Under the pieces are notes generated by a model. The model was not told where the DNA came from. It did not search any database and saw only the letters and a program-made list of their open reading frames with translations. The translations under genes were made by a program, and so were the position numbers. From CAYLMG01 sp964568365 (GTDB lineage: Bacteria; Planctomycetota; Phycisphaerae; Sedimentisphaerales; Anaerobacaceae), in assembly GCA_964568365.1 (NCBI GenBank), contig CAZMQF010000081.1, positions 1-11,345 on the forward strand: a stretch of DNA of 11,345 nt, read 5' to 3'. Shown here piece after piece: positions 5,378 through 11,345 of this stretch (within the stretch, counting starts at the first letter, position 1; each line of letters starts with the position of its first letter).

Positions 5378-8300
5378 ATGGCAGGGAATCTTGGGAAAAT
5401 ACTATTAAAGGTGTTCGGCAGCCGCAATGAGCGTTTGATAAAAGCGTATTCTGCAATTGCGCAGCAGGCGGGTGAGTTTGAGGAGCAGATTAAGGGGCTC
5501 GATGACGAGGCGCTGAAAGCCAAGACGGAGGAGTTCAGGGGCCGATTGAAAGATGGAGCGAGTGCGGAGGATATTCTGCCGGAAGCATTTGCGGTTGTGC
5601 GAGAGGCGGCGAGGCGTAATGTCGAGATGCGGCATTTCGACGTTCAGCTTATCGGAGGAGACGTTCTATACGAAGGCAAGATTGCGGAGATGGTGACCGG
5701 TGAGGGCAAGACCCTGGTTGCGACGCTGGCTGTTTATCTTGTTTATCTGACAGGAAGGAAAGTACATATCGTTACCGTAAATGATTATCTTGCGAAAAGA
5801 GACGCGGAATGGATGGGGCCTGTATATAAAGCGCTGGGGCTTACAGTTGGTGCGATACAGGCGGATATGGATACGGGCGGCGACGAGCGCAAGCAGCAGT
5901 ACGACTGTGATGTGACGTACGGGACGAATAACGAGTTCGGCTTTGACTATCTGCGTGACAATATGAAGCTGAGCCTTAAGCAGATGGTACAAAGCGAGCT
6001 TCAATACGCGATAATAGACGAGGTGGATTCTATTCTGATAGACGAGGCGAGGACGCCTTTGATTATATCGGGACCGGCCTTTGACGATGTGAGCAGATAC
6101 AAAGGCGCGGATGGAGTTACGCGAAAGCTGATAAGCCTTCAGAGCAATTATGACCGGATAAAAAAGCAGATTGATACGGCTCAGCGCACGCTTGCAAATG
6201 CTCAGGGCGAGCTTTCGGAGGCAAGAAAAGATAAGGACGAAGAACGGATAAAGAAAGCACAACAGACGATTGAGAAAACGGGGCCGGAGCTTGAGTCTGC
6301 CAAGGCGAAGCTGGAGGGAGTTACCCAATATTACGAGGTTGAATTCGACAGGAAGGCTGTTCATCTTACTCACGAGGGAGTCGGAGCGGCGCAGGAGATA
6401 GCAGGAGTGGGTTCGTTTTTTACGGGCAGCAATATGGAGTGGCCACATCTATTGGAGCAGGGGCTGCGGGCACACGTGACATTCGAGAAGGAAAAAGATT
6501 ACGTTGTGATGGACGGCAAAGTGATTATCGTGGACGAATTCACGGGCAGACTTATGCACGGCAGGCAATGGTCGGACGGGCTTCACCAGGCGGTTGAGGC
6601 GAAGGAAAACGTTGCAGTCAAGGAGGAGACGCAGACTCTGGCGACAATAACACTTCAGAATTTCTTTAGGCTTTATGACCAGATTGCGGGTATGACGGGT
6701 ACGGCTATTACGGAGGCTGAAGAGTTTGTGAACATATATAAACTCGAGGTTGTGGTGATTCCGACAAATGAGCCGTGCATCAGGGACGACCGTAACGATG
6801 TGATATACAAGTCGGTACGCGAAAAGTTCAATGCGATAGTAGAAGAGATAAACCAGATAAGCGGAGCGGGCCGGCCTGTACTCGTAGGGACAATCAGCAT
6901 TGAAAAGAGCGAGGCGCTGAGCGAGGCTCTTACGAGAAGATACGGGATAGAGCATGAGGTATTGAATGCGAAGCAGCATGCGCGTGAGGCGTTGATAGTA
7001 GCGAAGGCCGGCCATCAGCATAATACAAGAGAAGGCGGCGTGCGAGGCAATGTTACGATAGCGACGAATATGGCCGGCCGAGGCACGGATATCAAGCTCG
7101 GTCAGGGAGTCGCAGGTATCGGGGGCTTGCATATTCTGGGTACCGAACGTCACGAGGCGAGACGTATAGACAATCAGCTGCGAGGCCGGTCGGGCAGGCA
7201 GGGAGACGCCGGGTCGAGTCAGTTTTTCCTGAGCTTCGACGATGATTTGATGCGGGTATTTGCGCCGGAGTGGACGATTAAGGCGTTGAGCTGGATCGGC
7301 TGGGAAGAGGGTCAGCCGATTATGCACAAGAGGATAAGCAAGGGAATCGAGCGAGCGCAGAAAAAGGTCGAGGAACGCAACTTCGAGATTCGAAAGAGCC
7401 TTCTCGAATACGACGAGGTGATGGATTATCAGCGCAAGATTTTTTACTCGCGGAGACGTCAGATACTCGCGGGCAAGGATTTGAAAAACATTATAGAGGA
7501 GATGATACAGGCGGCTGTCACCAAGAGCTGTGAGAGTATTCTTGATAAGCGATATCTTTTGAAATGCATCGTTGAGTGGGCGAGGAGCAGCTTTGGAGTT
7601 GAGCTGAGACAATCGGGTATCGAGGGCAAGGGAGCAGAAGAGATTGAGCAGATAATCAAGGAGCGTGCGAAGGATAATGCAGCGAACAATATATCACTGT
7701 CACTTGGTGAATATATCGAGGACTACAGTGACTCTGCGACGTGGGATATAGCTGGTCTTTGCAAGTGGGCGATGAGCACATTCAGTGTCAACTTAAGCGC
7801 CGGCAAGGTCAAGGGCCAGGGAAAAGAGGAGATAGAGGAGCAGCTTATAGCTGCGGCAGCAGAGCAGATAGAGAAGAAAGACTGCTCCGCAGTTGCAGGT
7901 TTTCTGGAAGGTGACTTTGCTTTTAAGACATATACCGAATGGGTGCGGTCGAAATTCGCCATAGAGCTCGATATCGAACAGTTAGGAGAGCTCGGAGCGG
8001 AGAAGATACGAGAATACGTGATAGAGAAGACAACCGAGAAATACAGACAAAGAGAAATTGAGTATCCGGTTGAGTTTGCGATGAATATGGTATTCGGGCC
8101 TGAGGGAGCGAATATATACGGATTCGAGAGTCTGGCGGAGTGGGCGAATAAGAAATACCAGGCGAATATGTCAGCGGAACAGATACAGCAGCTCAAGCCG
8201 AAAGTTTTGTACCAAAGGCTCCTGGAGCTCAGTAACAGTTACAACAACGGCAAACTCGAAGAGCAGATTGAAGAAAAGCTCTCGAGGCTGAATATAAATG

Positions 8301-8863
8301 AACTGGTTGAATGGGCCAATGAAAGATTTGATGCGTCCTTTACGGAAGAGACAATAGGCGACAGAGAACAGATAAAAGAAAAACTTATCAAATCAGGCAG
8401 AGAGTTTTTGAGAAGTGAGCTCAGTGACCTCGAAAAATATGTTCTTCTGCAGGTTTATGACGGCGTCTGGAAGGACCATTTGTATATGATGGACCACCTG
8501 AAGAGTAATATTCACTTTCGGGCGTGGGCGGAGAAAGACCCGAAGACCGAGTATAAGCGGGAAGGCTTTCGATTGTTCGAGGAGATGTTAGGGACGATAG
8601 GAGAGAGGGTGACGGATATAATCTTTAAGGTGCGCCTCGAGGCTGGAGCGAGGGCGAGGAGCGTATGGAATGTTAGCAGGACAAGTCACGATGAGGTTGG
8701 CCAGTTCGCGATGCAGGAGAGACAGCGAGCGGCGGCACAGGCGCCGCAGGGTGAGGTAAAGGTCAAGCAGATTGTTCACGAGAAACCGAAGGTCGGCAGG
8801 AATGAGCCCTGCCCGTGCGGCAGCGGCAAAAAATATAAAAAATGCTGCGGGAAAAACCTTTAG
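5378..8863 (+). CDS. secA: Preprotein translocase ATPase SecA, enlarged form (1161 aa)
   Basis: Motor ATPase that pushes unfolded signal-peptide-bearing proteins through SecYEG. Motifs: Walker A MVTGEGKT (105-112), DEVDSILIDEARTPLIISGP (from 214), preprotein-crosslinking domain, SDGLHQAVEAKE, GTISIEKSE, NMAGRGTDI (564-572), RIDNQLRGRSGRQGD (to 610), two-helix finger WKDHLYMMDHLK (from 1031) and a C-terminal zinc motif with Cys1145, 1147, 1156 and 1157. E. coli SecA is 901 residues. The excess is mainly in two places: a charged, probably coiled-coil insertion at about 256-312 between NBD1 and the preprotein domain, and an expanded region at about 725-1008 in the helical wing/scaffold part with five related W-centred units. 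ATG 5378 gives the expected N-terminus (KVFGSRNER) but has only a poor ribosome binding site; an in-frame TGA lies at 5351. It follows efp by 97 bp. Confidence 0.97.
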   Translation: MAGNLGKILLKVFGSRNERLIKAYSAIAQQAGEFEEQIKGLDDEALKAKTEEFRGRLKDGASAEDILPEAFAVVREAARRNVEMRHFDVQLIGGDVLYEGKIAEMVTGEGKTLVATLAVYLVYLTGRKVHIVTVNDYLAKRDAEWMGPVYKALGLTVGAIQADMDTGGDERKQQYDCDVTYGTNNEFGFDYLRDNMKLSLKQMVQSELQYAIIDEVDSILIDEARTPLIISGPAFDDVSRYKGADGVTRKLISLQSNYDRIKKQIDTAQRTLANAQGELSEARKDKDEERIKKAQQTIEKTGPELESAKAKLEGVTQYYEVEFDRKAVHLTHEGVGAAQEIAGVGSFFTGSNMEWPHLLEQGLRAHVTFEKEKDYVVMDGKVIIVDEFTGRLMHGRQWSDGLHQAVEAKENVAVKEETQTLATITLQNFFRLYDQIAGMTGTAITEAEEFVNIYKLEVVVIPTNEPCIRDDRNDVIYKSVREKFNAIVEEINQISGAGRPVLVGTISIEKSEALSEALTRRYGIEHEVLNAKQHAREALIVAKAGHQHNTREGGVRGNVTIATNMAGRGTDIKLGQGVAGIGGLHILGTERHEARRIDNQLRGRSGRQGDAGSSQFFLSFDDDLMRVFAPEWTIKALSWIGWEEGQPIMHKRISKGIERAQKKVEERNFEIRKSLLEYDEVMDYQRKIFYSRRRQILAGKDLKNIIEEMIQAAVTKSCESILDKRYLLKCIVEWARSSFGVELRQSGIEGKGAEEIEQIIKERAKDNAANNISLSLGEYIEDYSDSATWDIAGLCKWAMSTFSVNLSAGKVKGQGKEEIEEQLIAAAAEQIEKKDCSAVAGFLEGDFAFKTYTEWVRSKFAIELDIEQLGELGAEKIREYVIEKTTEKYRQREIEYPVEFAMNMVFGPEGANIYGFESLAEWANKKYQANMSAEQIQQLKPKVLYQRLLELSNSYNNGKLEEQIEEKLSRLNINELVEWANERFDASFTEETIGDREQIKEKLIKSGREFLRSELSDLEKYVLLQVYDGVWKDHLYMMDHLKSNIHFRAWAEKDPKTEYKREGFRLFEEMLGTIGERVTDIIFKVRLEAGARARSVWNVSRTSHDEVGQFAMQERQRAAAQAPQGEVKVKQIVHEKPKVGRNEPCPCGSGKKYKKCCGKNL
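7550..8400 (+). repeat. Tandem ~60-residue repeats coded within secA (five units)
   Basis: The protein repeats a pattern of hydrophobic lead-in, then [E/K]W[A/V], three polar residues, an aromatic, and a segment ending in an EEI/EKI-type amphipathic helix. Centres are VEWARSSFGVEL (Trp734), CKWAMSTFSVNL (Trp797), TEWVRSKFAIEL (Trp855), AEWANKKYQANM (Trp922) and VEWANERFDASF (Trp979), at spacings of 63, 58, 67 and 57. Unit 2 (TWDIAGLCKWAMSTFSVNL) best matches the single E. coli segment WDIPGLQERLKNDFDLDL. DNA identity between units is low, so the duplications are old. Confidence 0.75.
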
Positions 8864-8922
8864 CAAATCCATATACATACAAAGCCCTGAGTATTGCGCG
8901 AAATTGCTGAAGGGAGAAAATA

Positions 8923-9957
8923 ATGTCACTTAATAAAACTTATTATATGTGCGTAATACTGTTATCCCTGAATTTAGCCTGCTTTGCCGACAGGAATCCA
9001 ACAGTCTTTGAGGTCAACAAAAGGCTGGGCAGAGGCATTAATCTCGGCAATGCTCTTGAAGCACCTAAAGAAGGACAATGGGGAGTAACACTACAGGAAG
9101 AATATTTCAAGCTCATAAAACAGGCAGTCTTCGAGTCGGTGCGCATCCCCATCAAATGGTCGGCTCATGCACTGCAGCAAAAACCTTATACAATAGATGC
9201 TAACTTTTTCGAAAGAGTGGACTGGGCTGTAAGAAAAGCACTTTCTAACAGGCTATATGTAGTTATCAATATGCACCATTATGATGAGATTTACGATGAT
9301 CCTGAAAGGCACCTGGAACGATTTGTTTCAATGTGGCAGCAAATTGCAGAACATTACAAAGACCAGAGTGAAGCTGTATTATTTGAACTGCTGAATGAGC
9401 CCTGTAAAAAACTCGATGACAAAATATGGAATCAGTTAATAGCTGATACCCTGCAGGTCGTAAGAAAATCGAATCCGCAGCGTGTTGTTGTGATAGGCCC
9501 GACAAACTGGAACAACATCGACAAACTCGATAAACTTGTTCTGCCCGATAGTGACAGGAACATAGTAGTCAGCTTTCATTATTATCAGCCTTTCAATTTC
9601 ACACATCAGGGAGCTGAATGGACAGGCGAGCAATCGAAAAACTGGCTTGGGACAAAATGGACAGGAACCGAAAAAGAAAAGCAGGCGATTGAAAAAGATT
9701 TTGACAGGGTATTCGAATGGGGCGAAGAACACAGCAGGCCTATATATTTAGGTGAATTCGGCGCATACGGTAAGGCTGATATGCAGTCCCGGGCACGATG
9801 GACAGCCTTTGTTGCGAGAGAAGCTGAGAAAAGAAACTTCAGCTGGTCCTACTGGGAATTCTGCTCCGGTTTTGGTGTTTATGATTCATCTGAGAAGAAA
9901 TGGCGCGAGCCATTGCTTAAATCACTGATTGCGGAAACGAGAATAACTGATAATTAG
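8923..9957 (+). CDS. Secreted glycoside hydrolase family 5 (cellulase-type)
   Basis: Retaining beta-glycanase, probably an endoglucanase or related activity on beta-1,4 polysaccharides; the exact substrate cannot be read from sequence. The 344-residue protein starts with a signal peptide (positive Lys5, hydrophobic core, likely cleavage after ACFA, residue 22). The (beta/alpha)8 GH5 barrel follows: RGINLGNALE near the start, VRIPIKW, NMHHY (His118/119), the acid/base in LLNEP (Glu159), SFHYY (His219), the nucleophile in YLGEFGAY (Glu278) and the aromatic WSYWEF (Trp308/311). All expected catalytic residues are present and there is no extra carbohydrate-binding module. AGGGAG at about 6 nt supports ATG 8923. 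It lies 59 bp after secA with no terminator seen. Codons are richer in AAA and GAA than in groEL, rnr or efp, so different ancestry or expression is possible. The lipobox is poor (NLAC), so type I cleavage is preferred. Confidence 0.93.
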   Translation: MSLNKTYYMCVILLSLNLACFADRNPTVFEVNKRLGRGINLGNALEAPKEGQWGVTLQEEYFKLIKQAVFESVRIPIKWSAHALQQKPYTIDANFFERVDWAVRKALSNRLYVVINMHHYDEIYDDPERHLERFVSMWQQIAEHYKDQSEAVLFELLNEPCKKLDDKIWNQLIADTLQVVRKSNPQRVVVIGPTNWNNIDKLDKLVLPDSDRNIVVSFHYYQPFNFTHQGAEWTGEQSKNWLGTKWTGTEKEKQAIEKDFDRVFEWGEEHSRPIYLGEFGAYGKADMQSRARWTAFVAREAEKRNFSWSYWEFCSGFGVYDSSEKKWREPLLKSLIAETRITDN

Positions 9958-10155
9958 TCAACTTTTTTTTAACCAGCGGAAACGAAAGACATTCCTTATT
10001 TTTTCGGTGAAGCGGACACCAACTTTCTGGGTGCTGGTTTCAAAATTGATTTTTTTGACGTCTTGTGGTTTGGGCTTCGGGTTTCTGCCTAAGCAAGAGA
10101 GAATTCTGCCGGCGATTGAGCCGAGAAACGTTTTTTTGTTTAGCTTCGGTGACAT
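9958..10155 (-). CDS. Small basic protein of unknown function
   Basis: A 65-residue Lys/Arg-rich protein (MSPKLNKKTFLGSIAGRIL at the start, FRFRWLKKS at the end) that I do not recognise. It starts 9 nt after the stop of the 193-residue gene on the same strand, so the two look co-transcribed and possibly translationally coupled; its own ribosome binding site is weak. Its stop codon abuts the GH5 stop with no bases between (9957/9958), so the two transcripts converge tightly. No membrane segment or metal motif is visible. The tight spacing supports a real gene; the weak SD and small size argue for caution. Confidence 0.5.
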   Translation of the reverse strand: MSPKLNKKTFLGSIAGRILSCLGRNPKPKPQDVKKINFETSTQKVGVRFTEKIRNVFRFRWLKKS

Positions 10156-10164
10156 TTTGACTCG

Positions 10165-10746
10165 TTATCTTTGAACAGCAACTTTCAGATTGGCGAGCAA
10201 CTCTTGGCCGGTTCTGCTCTGAAAGGAACCTCTGCTAAAAAACTGATGACGTTCGAGGATTTCAGGTTTTTCATTGTAGTATCTCTGGACAGCGCCGATG
10301 CCAGCCTCTGCAGCACCAGCGGTTCTGCAATTATTATCGAGCAGCCAGCGGCTTATTTCGTCGTCATACTCGGCTGGGTAGATAAGAGTAGTAGCGAATT
10401 TGTCTTCTGAATATTTTGCAAGATGCAGCTTTGCCCTACAGGGCGGTGCCGAGCCGACTGCGATTTTGATAAGATTATTGAAGTCACCGCGGGCGGTACC
10501 AGGGTCAGTTTCGTAAAAGAGCATTCCAGCTTCGAGCTGAAAAGTCTCGCTGCGAACACCTTTTAATTCGAGTCGGCCGTCAGGGTACGCGTTGTGGATT
10601 TTATAGACTTTGCAGTCTCTGTATTTTTCGCTGTCGAGTAATTCAGCGACCTCCTCGGCGGTGAAGCCAACAGACGAGCTTTCGCCGAAATCGACGATAT
10701 AAAGGCCGACATACCTATCAGGTTGTTTCAAATCAGGCAACTTCAT
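10165..10746 (-). CDS. Conserved-looking hypothetical protein, 193 aa
   Basis: A soluble, mixed-charge protein without signal peptide or membrane helix and no motif I can name. The N-terminal part (YVGLYIVDFGESSSVGFTAEEVAELL) and the segment KVYKIHNAYPDGRLELKGV look like an ordered alpha/beta domain, and composition and codon use are like a genuine gene. It follows tyrS by 30 nt on the same strand and precedes the 65-residue gene by 9 nt, suggesting a small operon. ATG 10746 has no SD in front; instead TATAAT lies 6 nt upstream, so it may be read from a leaderless mRNA as well as from tyrS read-through. Function unknown. Confidence 0.8.
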   Translation of the reverse strand: MKLPDLKQPDRYVGLYIVDFGESSSVGFTAEEVAELLDSEKYRDCKVYKIHNAYPDGRLELKGVRSETFQLEAGMLFYETDPGTARGDFNNLIKIAVGSAPPCRAKLHLAKYSEDKFATTLIYPAEYDDEISRWLLDNNCRTAGAAEAGIGAVQRYYNEKPEILERHQFFSRGSFQSRTGQELLANLKVAVQR

Positions 10747-10752
10747 ACAAAT

Positions 10753-10758
10753 ATTATA
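10753..10758 (-). promoter_or_regulatory. -10 box almost at the start of the 193-aa gene
   Basis: On the minus strand a perfect TATAAT is followed by ATTTGT and then ATG 10746, so transcription would start at about the A of the ATG. The -35 is poor (TTAATC at 16 bp spacing). The tyrS-193-aa gap has no SD. Confidence 0.4.
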
Positions 10759-10776
10759 GCCAAAAATTTACCAAGA

Positions 10777-11345
10777 TTAAGAAATTTTTATTTTTGCGAA
10801 TTTTCGTTTTCCGACTTGAATAATCATACCATCTTTAGGCGTGATTTGTTCATTTGGGTCGGTTACTTTTTCTCCATCGATTTTTACGCCACCCTGTTTA
10901 ATCATTCTTTTTGCCTTGCTGCCACTGAAATTAAAAACCTGGATTACTATGTTTGCCGTAGAAGTTGAACCTCCGGTAATTTTAATTGATGGGATTTCGT
11001 TGGGCAGTTGTTTTTGGGCGAAGACTTTTTCGAAATGGTCGGCGGCGGCATCGGCGGCTTGTGCGTGGTAAAACTGGTTGACGATGGCTTTGCCGAGCAG
11101 TACCTTGGCCTCTTTTGGGTGAGTTTTCTGCGTGTTTGTCAGCTCGGCTATTTTTTCGGTCGGGATGTCGGTGAGCAAAGTAAAATAGTTCTCCATCAAG
11201 TCGTCAGAGATACTCATAACCTTTCCGAACATATCATTGGGCTCGTCGGTAACGCCGATATAGTTATCCTTGGATTTACTCATTTTTTCTTTTCCGTCGA
11301 GGCCGACAAGGATTGGTGTGGTGATGACAATCTGGGGCGGCTGGC
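10777..11345 (-). CDS. tyrS: Tyrosyl-tRNA synthetase, C-terminal part (5' end outside window)
   Basis: Class I synthetase charging tRNA-Tyr with tyrosine. The visible ~188 residues begin in the Rossmann catalytic domain (PPQIVITTPILVGLDGKEKMSKS), with the ATP-binding KMSKS loop intact, followed by the alpha-helical anticodon-binding region and a C-terminal S4 RNA-binding domain (about the last 60 residues: NFSGSKAKRMIKQGGVKIDGEKV...). The KMSKS form resembles the TyrZ-type bacterial enzymes rather than the E. coli TyrS form, which has KFGKT. The frame stays open to the window edge, so the ATG at 11283 is internal (the Met of KMSKS), not the start. Stop TAA is at 10777-10779. It is followed after 30 nt by the 193-aa gene. 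Confidence 0.95.
   Translation of the reverse strand, partial: QPPQIVITTPILVGLDGKEKMSKSKDNYIGVTDEPNDMFGKVMSISDDLMENYFTLLTDIPTEKIAELTNTQKTHPKEAKVLLGKAIVNQFYHAQAADAAADHFEKVFAQKQLPNEIPSIKITGGSTSTANIVIQVFNFSGSKAKRMIKQGGVKIDGEKVTDPNEQITPKDGMIIQVGKRKFAKIKIS

Noticed and set aside
6449..7612. Long open frame (387 codons) on the minus strand opposite secA
   Set aside because: It lies fully inside well-supported SecA motifs, has no family resemblance, and reflects codon bias of the sense strand.
8968..8982. Lipoprotein signal in the GH5 leader (NLAC)
   Set aside because: The -3 position is Asn rather than Leu/Val/Ile-type, and ACFA followed by Asp fits type I signal peptidase better.

Overview
The window looks like bacterial chromosome dominated by housekeeping genes. 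The gene set is the end of groEL, rnr (RNase R), efp (EF-P), a very long secA and a KMSKS-type tyrosyl-tRNA synthetase. The unusually long SecA, a secreted GH5 glycoside hydrolase and the TTCGAA-rich intergenic repeat after efp suggest a Planctomycetota/PVC-type bacterium, perhaps Phycisphaerae-like. This placement is inference from gene style only; there is no rRNA in the window to test it.

Layout. 2-784 (+): the C-terminal half of GroEL. 907-1197 (+): a small two-helix membrane protein. 1286-3475 (+): RNase R, with a near-consensus promoter placed so close to the start codon that the mRNA may be leaderless. 3547-4147 (-): a DinJ/YafQ-type toxin-antitoxin pair with its own promoter, palindromic operator and strong Shine-Dalgarno (SD) sequence. 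4148-4644: about 500 AT-rich bases without a convincing gene but with clear structure: a four-copy ACTTTAC inverted/direct repeat, a G5/C5 hairpin, a pseudoknot-like pair of stems and a terminator-like hairpin. 4645-5280 (+): promoter, SD and efp. 5281-5330: intergenic TTCGAA repeat. 5378-8863 (+): SecA. 8923-9957 (+): GH5 enzyme with signal peptide. 9958-11345 (-): an unknown 65-aa protein, an unknown 193-aa protein and the C-terminal part of TyrRS, read in the order tyrS, 193-aa, 65-aa.

How the genes relate. GroEL, RNase R, EF-P, SecA and TyrRS serve protein folding, RNA decay, translation and export, and are simply co-located core functions. The GH5 enzyme is a plausible SecA client because it carries a signal peptide, but adjacency alone does not prove a link. 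The toxin-antitoxin module looks inserted between rnr and efp: it is AT-rich, opposite in strand, and lies between imperfect inverted 14-mers.

Most notable points: (1) SecA carries about five tandem copies, at roughly 60-residue spacing, of a helical unit that is single in E. coli SecA, plus a predicted coiled-coil insertion near the DEAD-box domain; (2) a possible structured non-coding RNA or leader lies upstream of efp; (3) two genes have consensus-like -10 boxes only 6-8 nt from the ATG and no SD at usual distance, suggesting leaderless mRNAs; (4) GroEL has Val where the nucleotide-pocket Asp of the DPTKV motif is expected.
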